NCBI RefSeq assembly: GCF_900113245.1
Contig: NZ_FOOQ01000002.1
Location: 310,001 to 374,000 of the forward strand
Source of the DNA: Halopelagius inordinatus
GTDB lineage: Archaea; Halobacteriota; Halobacteria; Halobacteriales; Haloferacaceae
DNA length: 64,000 nucleotides
Direction: 5' to 3'
Part shown: positions 9,672 through 18,605 of the stretch, piece by piece
How positions within the stretch are numbered: position 1 is the stretch's first letter
How the letters are laid out: each line of letters begins with the position of its first letter
Program-made: the position numbers and the translations under genes
The notes under the pieces: model-generated
Databases searched by the model: none
What the model was told of the DNA's origin: nothing
What the model saw: the letters and a program-made list of their open reading frames with translations, nothing else

Positions 9672-9726
9672 TCGTCTGCGGACGGCGCGACCGGACGACG
9701 TGTCGGCCAGACGACCGCGCCCGGAA

Positions 9727-9746
9727 TTTTTCGGTAAGCCTAAAAA
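9727..9746. promoter_or_regulatory. Iron-box-like operator 3 (one mismatch)
   Basis: TTTTTCGG-TAAG-CCTAAAAA is an 8-bp inverted repeat with one mismatch (C for A in the left arm). It lies 22 bp before the ATG at 9769. It matches the core pattern of boxes 1 and 2 and suggests that the GT2 gene has its own iron-responsive promoter. Confidence 0.62.
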
Positions 9747-9768
9747 TGAGCGGTTCGAGTAGTCGGTA

Positions 9769-10467
9769 ATGACCGAGACGGGCGATTCGTACGGGTTAGA
9801 CGACGTGAGCGTCGTGATGGGGACGTACAACGAAGCCGAGGCTATCGACGCCGTCCTCGACGACATCGAGGCGGCGACGGACGGCCGGGCCGAAGTCGTG
9901 GTGGTCGACGGGTCCTCCGACGCGACGCCGGACATCGCTCGCGAACGCGGTGCGACCGTCATCGAACAACCGCCGCAGGGGTACGGTGTCGCCGTCCGGG
10001 AGGCGTTGCTGTCGGCGTCGAACCCCGTGCGCATCACGACGGACTGCGACGGCACGTACCCGATGGAGCGCATCCCCGACTTCCTGGCTCTCGTCAACGA
10101 GGGGTTCGACGTGGTGAGCGGTGACCGACTCTATCACGGTGCGGAGACGATGCCGACGATGAACCGCTACGGAAACCACGCGTTCGCCGCCCTCGCCAGC
10201 GCTCTGATGGGCGAACGCGTCCACGACGTGACCACCGGGATGCGGGCGTACCGGAGCGACCTGATAGAGACCGTCCGTTGGACGGAGAACACCGGCCTCT
10301 CGGCGGAACTGCTGCTTCGCCCGGTGATGCGGGGGTACCGCGTCCGCGAGGAACCCATCGCGTACGACGAACGACTCGGCGAGACCAAACTCGACCCGTT
10401 CTCCGGCGGCGCGGAGATAGCGGCGTCCATCGTGAACGTCTGTCTCGAAGAACGACGGCGGGCCTAA
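9769..10467 (+). CDS. GT2 glycosyltransferase, dolichyl-phosphate sugar synthase-like
   Basis: This 232-residue GT-A enzyme has the family 2 start VVMGTYNEAEAIDAVL, the nucleotide-binding VVVDGSSDATPDIA, the substrate region QGYGVAVREAL, a D-x-D equivalent TTDCDGTYPMERIP, and MTTGMRAYR-type late residues (VTTGMRAYRSDLI). Known relatives load mannose or glucose onto dolichyl phosphate, which is the donor type used by GT39-like membrane enzymes such as the upstream neighbour. It lacks the C-terminal membrane helices of some members. It is preceded by its own iron-box-like palindrome. Confidence 0.87.
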   Translation: MTETGDSYGLDDVSVVMGTYNEAEAIDAVLDDIEAATDGRAEVVVVDGSSDATPDIARERGATVIEQPPQGYGVAVREALLSASNPVRITTDCDGTYPMERIPDFLALVNEGFDVVSGDRLYHGAETMPTMNRYGNHAFAALASALMGERVHDVTTGMRAYRSDLIETVRWTENTGLSAELLLRPVMRGYRVREEPIAYDERLGETKLDPFSGGAEIAASIVNVCLEERRRA

Positions 10468-10634
10468 CTCCACCGTTCTGTCGGTTGCGGCCCGAGTCTC
10501 GTTCGGAACGTTACGTCGAGGGAGGCATCGCGGCCGAGAGTGCGCGATTCGGTATCGCGTCATAGGATATATTCACCCTCCGCGTACCGTTCGAATCAGT
10601 ATCTTCAACTTCGCGCACCGCGGAACGTGCGAGT

Positions 10635-10799
10635 ATGAGCCTCGAGATGGAGTACGACTGCCCCGACTGCGACAACAGCCAGTTCTGGCGGACGGCCTAC
10701 ATGGAGATTCACCTCGGGAAGAAGACGAAGTGGCGCTGCAGCGAGTGCGGGTTCGGGTTCATCCAAATCGGCGACGACATCACCACCGCAAAAGCGTAA
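10635..10799 (+). CDS. Small zinc-ribbon protein (54 aa)
   Basis: ATG at 10635 gives 54 residues with two CxxC knuckles, CPDC at residues 9-12 and CSEC near 37-40, separated by an aromatic linker (FWRTAYMEIHLGKKTKW). This is a classic beta-ribbon fold and looks like a conserved haloarchaeal uncharacterised family (DUF7838-like, from memory). The function is unknown; such proteins often bind nucleic acid or protein partners. It stands alone between the glycosyltransferase and the converging gcv operon. Confidence 0.75.
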   Translation: MSLEMEYDCPDCDNSQFWRTAYMEIHLGKKTKWRCSECGFGFIQIGDDITTAKA

Positions 10800-10817
10800 C
10801 CCGTCGAAAAGCGGTCT

Positions 10818-12245
10818 CTACTCTTCTCCGTCGTCGAGCGCGTGCCACGAGAGTCGCGGGTTCCGCGCGGCATCCGTCTGGTCGATGCGCTGCGCAGTCG
10901 TCCGCGACGGCGCGCCTTCGAGTTCCTCCTCGGAGTCGCCGAGCGACGCGTTGAACGCGTGCGCCAGGTCGTCGAGGGAGTCTCGGCTCTCGACTTCGGT
11001 CGGTTCGGTGAGCATCGCCTCGGGGACGAACTCGGGCCACTTCGTCGTCGGCGGGTGGACGCCGTAGTCGAGCATTCGTTTGGCCACGTCCGCGGCATCT
11101 CTGTCGCCCGCCGTCGCGGCGAACTCGTGGTGGAACGGGCTGTACGGCACCTCTAAGTCCACGTTCTCCGCGAGGTAGTTCGCGTTGAGGACGGCTTTCG
11201 CGCTCGCGTCCGCCAACCCCTCGTCGCCGAGGCGGGCGATGTAGGCGTACGCCTTCACGAGGACGAGCCAGTTACCGAGGTAGCCATGGACTTTGCCCAC
11301 CGACCGCTCTGGGTCGTACAGTTCGTAGGACCCGCCGCGTTCGCGAACGTGCGGTTTCGGCAGGAACTCCGCGAGTTCGGCGACGACGCCCACCGGTCCC
11401 GCGCCGGGTCCGCCGCCGCCGTGCGGCGTCGCGAACGTCTTGTGGACGTTGTAGTGCATGATGTCGAAGCCCATGTCGCCGGGGCGCCCCCGGCCCAACA
11501 GCGCGTTGAGGTTCGCGCCGTCGTAGTAGAGCAGTCCGCCCGCGTCGTGGACCATCTCCGCGATTTCGACGATGTCGCGCTCGAAGAGACCCACCGTGTT
11601 CGGGTTGGTGAGCATCAGCGCGGCGGTGTCCTCGGAGACTGCGGCGTCGAGCGCTTCGACGTCCACGCGGCCGTCGTCGTCCGACGGGAGTTCGACCACG
11701 TCGTACCCCGCCATCGCGGCGGACGCGAAGTTCGTGCCGTGCGCGGAGGCGGGGACGATGACCTCGCTTCTGTCGTCGCCGTTGGCCTCGTGGTACGCCT
11801 TCGCGACGAGGATGCCCGCGAACTCGCCCGCCGCGCCCGCGGGCGGTTGGAGCGTCACGGCGTCCATCCCGCCGATGCGGCCGAGGTAGTCCTGCAGGTC
11901 GTACAGCAGTTCGAGCGTCCCCTGCGAACTCCGGACCGAGCGGTCCGGGTGGACCGCCGCGTTCGGGTCGGCGGCGACGTCCTCGGTGAACGAGGGGTTG
12001 TACTTCATCGTACACGACCCGAGAGGGTACGGTCCCATCTCCACGCTCCAGTTCATCTGCGAGAGGCGCGTGTAGTGGCGGGCCAGTTCGGGTTCCGAGA
12101 GGTCGGGTAGTTCCACCGAGTCGCGCGTCAGGTCGTCCGGAAGCGGCGAGTCCCCCTCGCCGGTTTCGACGCGCGTCGAGTTCTTCTCCGAGAGGAGCGG
12201 TTCGTACAGATCCTCTCGGGAGTAGCGTGCTTGGTCGAAATCCAT
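10818..12245 (-). CDS. gcvPB: Glycine dehydrogenase (decarboxylating) subunit 2
   Basis: The 475-residue C-terminal half of the split P-protein decarboxylates glycine with PLP and passes the aminomethyl group to lipoyl-GcvH. The PLP-lysine region is seen in HYNVHKTFATPHGGGGPG, together with the start [18 protein letters not shown] and the GSCTMKYNP motif. The chosen ATG at 12245 shares one base with the stop of gcvPA (TGATG), the normal coupling for the two subunits. The open frame continues upstream but has no family similarity. It is the last gene of the gcvT-H-PA-PB operon. Confidence 0.95.
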   Translation of the reverse strand: MDFDQARYSREDLYEPLLSEKNSTRVETGEGDSPLPDDLTRDSVELPDLSEPELARHYTRLSQMNWSVEMGPYPLGSCTMKYNPSFTEDVAADPNAAVHPDRSVRSSQGTLELLYDLQDYLGRIGGMDAVTLQPPAGAAGEFAGILVAKAYHEANGDDRSEVIVPASAHGTNFASAAMAGYDVVELPSDDDGRVDVEALDAAVSEDTAALMLTNPNTVGLFERDIVEIAEMVHDAGGLLYYDGANLNALLGRGRPGDMGFDIMHYNVHKTFATPHGGGGPGAGPVGVVAELAEFLPKPHVRERGGSYELYDPERSVGKVHGYLGNWLVLVKAYAYIARLGDEGLADASAKAVLNANYLAENVDLEVPYSPFHHEFAATAGDRDAADVAKRMLDYGVHPPTTKWPEFVPEAMLTEPTEVESRDSLDDLAHAFNASLGDSEEELEGAPSRTTAQRIDQTDAARNPRLSWHALDDGEE

Positions 12246-13567
12246 CAGAGTACCTCCTCGAACGCCGAAACGAGGGCGTCCGTCTTCGCAGCGTTCAGGT
12301 CCGTAACGCAGACCTGCAGTCGGTGCTCGCCGACGACGTGGACGGCGAACCCCTCCGATTCGAGGTCCGACGCGATGGCCGTCGCGGGTTGGTCCACGTG
12401 AGCGACGAACTCGCGGAAGTGGTGTCGGTCGTGGACCGGCGCGCGGACGCCTTTCAGGCCGCTTAACTCCGCGGCCAGCGACTCGGCGTCGGTGACGCAC
12501 TGCTTTGCGAGGTCCACGAGGCCCGAGGGGCCGAGAGAGGCGACGTGCATCGCCGTCCGAAGCGCCACCCACGCCTGATTTGTACAGATGTTCGAGGTGG
12601 CTCGCTCCTTGCGGATGTGCTGTTCGCGCGTCTGGAGGGTGAGCGTGTACGCGCGCATGTCTGCGGCGTCTTCGCTCGCGCCGACGAGGCGGCCCGGCAC
12701 CTGACGGAGGAACTCCTCGCGAGTGGCGAACAGGCCGAGTCCCATGCCGTAACTCGTCGGCATGCCGAGTGCGTCCGCCTCGCCGACGACGACGTCCGCG
12801 CCGACTGCGGCGGGTTCTTCCAACAGTCCGAGAGCGACCACGTCCGTCCCGAGACAGAACAGCGCACCGTTCTCCTCGGCGATGTCGCCGATTTCCGAGA
12901 GGCGGGGTTCGATACTCCCGCGGACCGTCGGGTTCTCGGCGTAGACCATCGCCGCGTCTTCGCCGACCTGCGCCCGGAGGGCGTCGATATCGACGGTTCC
13001 GTCGTCCATCGCGTACGTCTCCACCGTGAGGTCAGTTCCGGCGACGTAGTTGTCGAGGACGCCGCGTTTGCCCTCGTGGAGAATCTCGGGGACGAGAACG
13101 CGGGTGCCGGAGACGCGCCGGACGCGCCCGGCGAGGCGCGCCGCCTCGGCGAGTGCGGTGGCGGCGTCGTACATCGAACAGTTCGCCACCGGCAGGCCCG
13201 TCAGTTCGACGAGCATCGACTGGTACTCGAAGAGCACCTGCAGGAACCCCTGCGTTATCTCCGGTTGGTACTGCGTGTAGGAGGTGAGAAACTCGGACCG
13301 CCGCGAGAGGTCGTCCACGAGAGCGGGGACGTAGTGTGAGTGGTGGTCGCGGCCGAGGAACTCCGTCAGGTCGTCGTTCTTGGCCAGCGTGCGCGACATC
13401 TCCCGTCGCGCCTCGCGTTCGCTTCGGGCTTCGATGCCGAACTCGCCGTCGAAGCGAACTCCTTCGGGGATGTCGAAGAGGTCCTCTTGGCTCTCGACGC
13501 CGACGGCTTCGAGCATCGCTTCGGTCTCTGCGTCCGTGTGCGGCGCGTAAGGGCTTCCCCGCGTCAT
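12245..13567 (-). CDS. gcvPA: Glycine dehydrogenase (decarboxylating) subunit 1
   Basis: This 440-residue N-terminal half of the P-protein starts [19 protein letters not shown] and has the family features [38 protein letters not shown], and [18 protein letters not shown]. It acts as a complex with GcvPB. The start at 13567 overlaps the gcvH stop by 4 bp (ATGA), which settles the choice over a longer open frame. Confidence 0.95.
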   Translation of the reverse strand: MTRGSPYAPHTDAETEAMLEAVGVESQEDLFDIPEGVRFDGEFGIEARSEREARREMSRTLAKNDDLTEFLGRDHHSHYVPALVDDLSRRSEFLTSYTQYQPEITQGFLQVLFEYQSMLVELTGLPVANCSMYDAATALAEAARLAGRVRRVSGTRVLVPEILHEGKRGVLDNYVAGTDLTVETYAMDDGTVDIDALRAQVGEDAAMVYAENPTVRGSIEPRLSEIGDIAEENGALFCLGTDVVALGLLEEPAAVGADVVVGEADALGMPTSYGMGLGLFATREEFLRQVPGRLVGASEDAADMRAYTLTLQTREQHIRKERATSNICTNQAWVALRTAMHVASLGPSGLVDLAKQCVTDAESLAAELSGLKGVRAPVHDRHHFREFVAHVDQPATAIASDLESEGFAVHVVGEHRLQVCVTDLNAAKTDALVSAFEEVL

Positions 13568-13941
13568 TCGGTCTGGTCGCGGTACTCCTCGGGGGAGAGC
13601 AAGCCGTCGAACGCCCCCTCCTCGGTCACCTCTATCTTCAGCATCCATCCGTCGCCGTACGGGTCGTCGTTGACGTACTCGGGGTGGTCGAACAGGTCCT
13701 CGTTTATCTCGACGACGGTGCCGGAGACGGGCGCGTACAGGTCTGAGACGGCCTTGATGCTCTCTACGACGCCGAACTCGTCGCCCTGTGAGACCTCGTC
13801 TCCCTCGTCGGGCAGTTCGACGTAGACGACGTCGCCCAGTTCGTCCTGCGCGAAGTCGGTGATACCGACCGTCGCGACGTCGTCTGTGGTTGCGTACTCG
13901 TGCGATTCCAGATACTTTCGGTCTTCGGGAACTTCGAACAT
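13564..13941 (-). CDS. gcvH: Glycine cleavage system H protein
   Basis: This 125-residue lipoyl carrier has the lipoylation motif [18 protein letters not shown], where Lys in ESIKAVSD is the attachment site, and the conserved EWATTD-like start ([18 protein letters not shown]). It shuttles the aminomethyl group from P to T protein. It lies between gcvT, whose stop abuts its ATG, and gcvPA, with a 4-bp overlap. No lipoamide dehydrogenase gene is in the window, so that subunit must come from elsewhere. Confidence 0.95.
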   Translation of the reverse strand: MFEVPEDRKYLESHEYATTDDVATVGITDFAQDELGDVVYVELPDEGDEVSQGDEFGVVESIKAVSDLYAPVSGTVVEINEDLFDHPEYVNDDPYGDGWMLKIEVTEEGAFDGLLSPEEYRDQTE

Positions 13942-15033
13942 TTATCTATCCTCAAGGAAGGGTGGTGTGGTTATCTTCGCGCGCTTTTCCTCGCCGCGGA
14001 TGACGACGCCGACGTTCGACCCCGACGAGGCGTACCCGACCGGGACGTAACCGAGAGCGACCGCTTCGCCCAGTGTCGGACTCATCGTCCCGGACGTCAC
14101 GCGACCGATGACGTCGCCGTCTCGGTCGGTCACGTCGTATCCGTGGCGGGCGACGCCGCGGTCTAACAGACGCAGACCGACGAACTTCTCCGTTACGCCC
14201 TCCGCTTCGACGCGTTCGAGGGCGTCTCTACCGACGAACTCCGTGTCGAGTTTCACCGTGAACCCGACGCCCGCCTCGTAGGGGTTGTGCGGTTCCTCCG
14301 CGGGGTCGAAATCCTGCCCCGAGAGCAGAAACCCCATCTCGATGCGCAGGGTGTCGCGAGACCCGAGGCCGCAGGGTTGGCAGTCGAACGCCTCCCAGAC
14401 CGTCTCGGCGTCCTCGGACGGACAGAGAATCTCGAACCCCGGTTCGCCCGTGTAGCCGGTTCGAGCGACCCACGACCGGACGCCCGCCACGTCCGCGTAG
14501 GTGGCCTCGAACCGCGAGAGGTCCGAGAGCGGCCCCTCCGCCGCCGCCGTCACGAGACCCGGTGCGTCCGGGCCCTGAACGGCGAACATCGCCCACTCCT
14601 CTGTCACGTTTCGAACCGTCGCGTCGAGACCCCACTTCTCGCGGTGGTCTGTCCACCGGTCGTACATCTCCTCGTCGTGACCCGCGTTCGGGACGAAGAG
14701 AAACGTCGCCTCGTCGTCCGGGAGGCGGTAGACGACGGTGTCGTCGAGAATCGTGCCCTCGTCGTCCGTTATCATCGCGTACTGCGAATCACCCGGCGAG
14801 AGCGCCGTCACGTCGTTCGTCGTGAGTCGCTGCATCAACGTCGTCGCGTCGGGGCCGGACACCTCTATCTCCCCCATGTGGGAGACGTCGAAGATACCGG
14901 CCGACTCGCGGACCGACGCGTGTTCGTCTCTGATCGAATCGAACTCGACCGGCATGTCCCACCCGCCGAACTCCGTGAACTTCGCGTCTCGCGCGGCGTG
15001 AACGTCGTGCAACGGCGGTTTGCGAAGGGCCAT
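13942..15033 (-). CDS. gcvT: Aminomethyltransferase (glycine cleavage T protein)
   Basis: This 363-residue folate-dependent enzyme makes methylene-THF and ammonia from the aminomethyl group on GcvH. Motifs include the start [31 protein letters not shown], written here only as its key ends MALRKPP and GGWDMPV, then [16 protein letters not shown], the [10 protein letters not shown] loop and the late [13 protein letters not shown]. It is the first gene of the operon. A TATA-like TTTATA on the minus strand around 15107-15114 suggests a leader of about 50 nt. The frame is open further upstream, but the ATG at 15033 fits the family start. Confidence 0.95.
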   Translation of the reverse strand: MALRKPPLHDVHAARDAKFTEFGGWDMPVEFDSIRDEHASVRESAGIFDVSHMGEIEVSGPDATTLMQRLTTNDVTALSPGDSQYAMITDDEGTILDDTVVYRLPDDEATFLFVPNAGHDEEMYDRWTDHREKWGLDATVRNVTEEWAMFAVQGPDAPGLVTAAAEGPLSDLSRFEATYADVAGVRSWVARTGYTGEPGFEILCPSEDAETVWEAFDCQPCGLGSRDTLRIEMGFLLSGQDFDPAEEPHNPYEAGVGFTVKLDTEFVGRDALERVEAEGVTEKFVGLRLLDRGVARHGYDVTDRDGDVIGRVTSGTMSPTLGEAVALGYVPVGYASSGSNVGVVIRGEEKRAKITTPPFLEDR

Positions 15034-15268
15034 GGTAGCAGGTTGGCACGCGGGAAGTAATGCTTTGGTATCTCGGAGATGGGGACTCGTCCCGTCGGAT
15101 ATTCGACTATAAATCACATCCTGCGATATGAAATCTGCTCGGAGCCAGGTGTGCAAGAGAGGCTCCGCTGAAATCAGTGGCAACTGATACAAACGGCGTA
15201 CTGAGCAGAAACGTCCAGCATTCTGCCGCCTATCGGTAAGCGATGACGTTCCTGTTCCGACCGCCAGT

Positions 15269-15367
15269 GTGAGTGAAAAACGGGCACGTATTCTCGGCGC
15301 TATCAGTATCGTCCTGTCCGTTCTCGCCGTGACCTATTTCGTTCTCTGGCTCGCCGGACTCGTCTGA
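15269..15367 (+). CDS. Possible small single-span membrane protein (32 aa)
   Basis: GTG at 15269 reads MSEKRARILGAISIVLSVLA... and ends LAGLV before TGA at 15365-15367. A basic, polar start followed by about 22 hydrophobic residues is the profile of a small membrane protein, and codon use is GC-rich at third positions. It lies in the 450-bp gap between divergent gcvT and convergent phoU. There is no family identification. The rest of this gap (15034-15268, 15368-15490) shows only the gcvT promoter region. Confidence 0.42.
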   Translation: MSEKRARILGAISIVLSVLAVTYFVLWLAGLV

Positions 15368-15490
15368 GCTATCTGACCGACTCGCGCTCTTTCGGCACGA
15401 ACTCGGAACCCTCTTGTCCGCGATTGTGTGGAACGGCCGTTTCGAGGCGAGAACGGCTGTCCCCCGCCGGTGCGTCGGGCCTCGCCGCTC

Positions 15491-16165
15491 TCAGTAGATG
15501 AGTTCCGTGTCGTTTTCGACCGCGTACAGCGTTCGCGCCGCGATGTTCACGGCGTGGTCGGCGACGCGCTCTAAATCACGGATCGTAAGCAGCACCCGAG
15601 AGACGTCGTCCAGTAGTTCCTCGACGGCCCACGCGTCGCCGAGCGCCTCCTCTTCGATCAGGTCGCGCGCGACTGCGTGGTTCGCTCGCTGGCAGAGCGC
15701 GTCGATTTCGTCGTCGCGCGCCGCAATCTCCCGACAGGCGTCGGCGTCTCCGTTCGCGTACGCTTCGAGGCTTCGCTCGACGAGTTCCGTCGCGTCCCGA
15801 CCGATCTCGTCGAGACCGACGTCCGGCGTGAACGTTCGGTCGGCCGCGAGTGCGTACTGAGCGAGATTCGTCGCCAGGTCACCGATGCGTTCGATGTCGG
15901 TGCTGATCTTGAACGACGCGGCGACGAACCGCAGGTCCGAGGCGACGGGTTGCTGGAGTGCGACCAGTTCGATACAGCGCCGTTCCAGTTCGAGGTACGT
16001 CTCGTTGACCGCGCTATCGCCGTCGATCACTTCCCGAGCGACCGCTTCGTCGCCGGTCGCCAGACTGTCTATCGCCATACCGAGGCGTTCGACGACCGTC
16101 TCGCCCATCGCGGTGACGTCCGCTCGGAGTTCCACCAACGACTGCTGGTAGGTTTCTCGCGTCAC
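15491..16165 (-). CDS. phoU: PhoU-family phosphate regulator
   Basis: About 224 residues form two PhoU three-helix repeats: TRETYQQSLVELRADV...ERLGMAIDSL and DEIGRDATELVERSLEAYANGD. Metal-binding E/D motifs occur in IERIGDLATNLAQYA and DLERVADHAVNIAART. PhoU relatives modulate Pst transport or the phosphate response. The GTG at 16165 overlaps the stop of an upstream small frame as GTGA; a second GTG at 16174 is possible. No pst genes lie next to it, so this is an orphan copy. Confidence 0.9.
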   Translation of the reverse strand: MTRETYQQSLVELRADVTAMGETVVERLGMAIDSLATGDEAVAREVIDGDSAVNETYLELERRCIELVALQQPVASDLRFVAASFKISTDIERIGDLATNLAQYALAADRTFTPDVGLDEIGRDATELVERSLEAYANGDADACREIAARDDEIDALCQRANHAVARDLIEEEALGDAWAVEELLDDVSRVLLTIRDLERVADHAVNIAARTLYAVENDTELIY

Positions 16166-16371
16166 GGCGACCACCCGAACGCGCCGGTGCTGTCTGCTCG
16201 GTGTTCCTCGCCGAGTGACTCCGGCCGAAAGGATGTGCGGGGCGCGCGCGCCTCGATTATCGCCGCCGTCGGCGCTTGCGGTTCGGTCGGGTTTCCCGCG
16301 CCGGTCGCGATACGGCCCGTTCGAGCGCCACCGTGCGCCTTTCCGTTCGTCTCTGACGTTGTCTGTGACAT
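16162..16371 (-). CDS. Small ORF coupled to phoU, possible remnant (69 aa)
   Basis: ATG at 16371 gives MSQTTSETNGKAHGGARTG... ending GAFGWSP, with its TGA overlapping the phoU GTG by 4 bp. The tight overlap favours real translation. The polar N-terminus followed by AAIIEAR recalls the leader and first strand of haloarchaeal PstB ATPases, after which similarity stops; this could be the stump of a deleted pstB. The evidence is weak and it may be a chance frame. Confidence 0.35.
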   Translation of the reverse strand: MSQTTSETNGKAHGGARTGRIATGAGNPTEPQAPTAAIIEARAPRTSFRPESLGEEHRADSTGAFGWSP

Positions 16372-16927
16372 GTTGCGTACTCCGTTAGTCTCTATCGTAG
16401 ACGACTGCCGCCGCAGGGGGGTCGGTACCGACGACTACGGCGATGACCGAGACGCGCGAGGGAGACACCGGCGAGACGACCGATTCCGGGCGGCGCGACT
16501 CCGCTGACTTCCGGACGGTCGGACGTACGGTGATTCGATTCTCGTGTCGGTGGTCCCGCGAAGACGACGGGGTCCGACGCGCCGCCTCGGTCACTGACTC
16601 TCTCGTCGGGCGGGCTCAGATATCCGTCGCGCGTCCTCGGGGGAGGCGATGTTCGCCGCGGTACGGTGTCGGACAGACGCTCTGCATCGCGTGGCACCGA
16701 CTGAATCCGGAGGCTCCCGCGGTAAGGCGGTTTATAATAGGGGTACGTACGTCTCAGAGGCGTCCGGAACGCTCTGAGAGAACTGACCGATATAGATACT
16801 GCTGCGTAATATATAGATATCACCCGTCAGGGCGCGACTGCGCGGCCGACGAGAACGAAGCGACTCCGAACGAGACCTAAATAGTTTGGACTCGTGTTGA
16901 TGCCCCTCCCTTGGTTACCCAGAATCG
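16372..16927. other. Intergenic region with AT-rich promoter-like patches
   Basis: No convincing gene is visible. Open frames on both strands here lack acidic composition and family resemblance. AT-rich patches occur at about 16731-16742 (ttataataggg) and 16805-16821 (taatatatagatatc), which could serve as archaeal TATA elements for divergent transcription of phoU and the gene at 16928. Confidence 0.5.
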
Positions 16928-17299
16928 ATGAGTACCGAATCCACGTCGGAGTCTCTCAGCGCCGTCGACCGCTCTGTGGACACTCTGTTCGACGCTCTGT
17001 CGGACGACCGCCGGAGATACGTACTCACGTACCTTCGCGAGAGCGAGAACGCGGTACGGCTGGACGCACTCGCGGAGGCAGTCGTCGCCTGGGAACGCGG
17101 ACGGACAGTCGAAACTCGGGCGCCCACCCCGGAGAACGTCGCTATCTCGCTTCACCACAGACATCTCCCGAAGTTAGAGCGCACCGGTCTCACCGAACGA
17201 ACCGCAGACGGCGTCTCTCTGACCGAACGCGGCGCATCCGCGGCGGAGTCGTTCTCTGCGGCGTCGGCCGAACGGCCGGACGGGGGCAACAGTGCATGA
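16928..17299 (+). CDS. Winged-helix DNA-binding protein (DUF7344-like)
   Basis: This 123-residue protein carries the typical haloarchaeal small winged-helix pattern: VDTLFDALSDDRRRYVLTYL, then a mixed linker, then ENVAISLHHRHLPKLERTGL as the recognition part with a wing TADGVSLTERG. Family naming is from memory. It probably regulates transcription and lies 57 bp upstream of a Bat-type regulator on the same strand. Confidence 0.78.
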   Translation: MSTESTSESLSAVDRSVDTLFDALSDDRRRYVLTYLRESENAVRLDALAEAVVAWERGRTVETRAPTPENVAISLHHRHLPKLERTGLTERTADGVSLTERGASAAESFSAASAERPDGGNSA

Positions 17300-17356
17300 G
17301 TCGCCCCCTCCCGTCGAGAACGCGCCGGAGACCGAAAGCCCCAGAATCCGAATCAG

Positions 17357-18007
17357 ATGACAATCGCCGAAGTCCACGTCTCGCACCCCGAATTCGCTCT
17401 CGGTCCCACGTTACGGGACGCGCCGGACGTGGACATTCGACGGGAGAGCCAGCCCGTTCCGGTCGGCGATACCGACACGCTTCTGTTGTTCTTCACCGCC
17501 GCGGGGAACTTAGAGGGGTTCGACGAGGTGTTGGCGGGCGACCCCACCGTGACGAACGTCCGCCTTCTCGCGGAACTCCCGGACAAGCGCGTCTACTGCG
17601 TCGAACTCGCGGACCACGCGAAACTCGTCACGTACAAACTGGCCGAGTTCGGAATCCACCTCTTCGAGATAACTCACGAGGACGACGGTTGGCTCCTCTA
17701 CACGCTCCTTCCGGACTTGGACGCTCTCGCGGCGTTTCGAGAGTACTGCGACGCCGAGGACATCTCCTTTCGCGTGAAGGCGATGTACCAAAACGACGAG
17801 GCGGCGACGCGGGGCGGGTTCGGACTGACGGACGGGCAGAGACAGGCGCTCGTGATGGCGTACGAACGGGGTTACTTCAGCGACCCCCGCGAGATAACGC
17901 TTCAGGAACTCGCCTCGGGGACGGGTATCTCCTCTACCGCCTTCGGTCGACGGCTTCGACGGGCCTCGGAGCGGTTGATAGAGCTGACGGTCATGGCAGA
18001 TAGCTGA
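17357..18007 (+). CDS. Bat-type HTH transcriptional regulator (HTH-10)
   Basis: This 216-residue protein begins with a haloarchaeal input domain of about 150 residues (MTIAEVHVSHPEFALGPTL) and ends with a Bat-type HTH: LTDGQRQALVMAYERGYFSDPREITLQELASGTGISSTAFGRRLRRA, of which the key parts are LTDGQRQAL, YFSDPR and GISSTAFGRRLRRA. This architecture is abundant in haloarchaea and related to the bacterioopsin activator. No sensor (PAS/GAF) is present. The targets are unknown. Confidence 0.87.
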   Translation: MTIAEVHVSHPEFALGPTLRDAPDVDIRRESQPVPVGDTDTLLLFFTAAGNLEGFDEVLAGDPTVTNVRLLAELPDKRVYCVELADHAKLVTYKLAEFGIHLFEITHEDDGWLLYTLLPDLDALAAFREYCDAEDISFRVKAMYQNDEAATRGGFGLTDGQRQALVMAYERGYFSDPREITLQELASGTGISSTAFGRRLRRASERLIELTVMADS

Positions 18008-18070
18008 GGGACCGCCGCGAGGCGACGTTCCCGGTCCGAAGAGCGACGGCTACGTATAAAAACGCAGATA

Positions 18071-18406
18071 ATGAACGCAACCGCTCAACGGCGTTCACTA
18101 CTTCCACAGTACATGGGCAACGGAGTGGCCGTCAACGAATCAAACGATCATGCGATGGTGGAGTTCGACCCGGGGGACCCTGAGTCGATCGTTGCCGGCA
18201 TCGTCGACGCGGTTTCGGCTGTCGCGGAGATAGACCCCGTAGAGATGGAACCGCTGTACCGGACTGTCGACCCGGACGCTCTCTCGGGGGTCCTCCGACC
18301 GCCGAACGCCGGTCGCCCGCGGCAGGGGGATATCAGAGTGTCCTTCGAGATGCTGGGCCTCGAAGTAACGGTGTGGAGTTACGGGCGCGTCCACGTGTCG
18401 GAGTGA
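18071..18406 (+). CDS. HalOD1 output-domain protein
   Basis: This 111-residue protein consists mainly of a HalOD1 domain: SIVAGIVDAVSAVAEIDP, then MEPLYRTVDPDALSGVL, a short insert and the closing strand VSFEMLGLEVTVWSYGRVHV. HalOD1 is an uncharacterised haloarchaeal signalling output domain, here stand-alone. A TATA-like tataaaaa at about 18055-18061 lies only about 14 bp before the first ATG, so the ATG at 18113 (97 aa) may be the real start. Confidence 0.82.
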   Translation: MNATAQRRSLLPQYMGNGVAVNESNDHAMVEFDPGDPESIVAGIVDAVSAVAEIDPVEMEPLYRTVDPDALSGVLRPPNAGRPRQGDIRVSFEMLGLEVTVWSYGRVHVSE

Positions 18407-18446
18407 ACGCGACCAGAGCAGACAGAAACGCACAGAGGCAATCGCA

Positions 18447-18596
18447 GTGAACAACGAGAACCAATCATCCGAACAGTTGGTGCGAGAAACGTACACCGAA
18501 TACAAAAGCGGCTCCGGAGTCATCGCGACGATAACCGACCCGGAGAACGACCGCGCGTGGATACAGTCGACGCATACCGTGTCCATCGAGCGATAA
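18447..18596 (+). CDS. Small conserved haloarchaeal protein (49 aa, DUF7331-like)
   Basis: GTG at 18447 gives 49 residues starting MNNENQSSEQLVRETY with a core GSGVIATITDPENDRAWIQS. The pattern of an acidic head and a strand pair with D-x-x-N-x-x-AWI resembles a small family often found beside HalOD1 proteins (family name from memory). It follows the HalOD1 gene by 40 bp in the same direction and is probably co-transcribed. The function is unknown. Confidence 0.62.
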   Translation: MNNENQSSEQLVRETYTEYKSGSGVIATITDPENDRAWIQSTHTVSIER

Positions 18597-18605
18597 CGAG
18601 AATCT

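Noticed and set aside
15034-15200. A possible glycine riboswitch before gcvT
   Set aside because: No glycine-aptamer-like paired elements or conserved core were seen; only a TATA-like element and a short leader.
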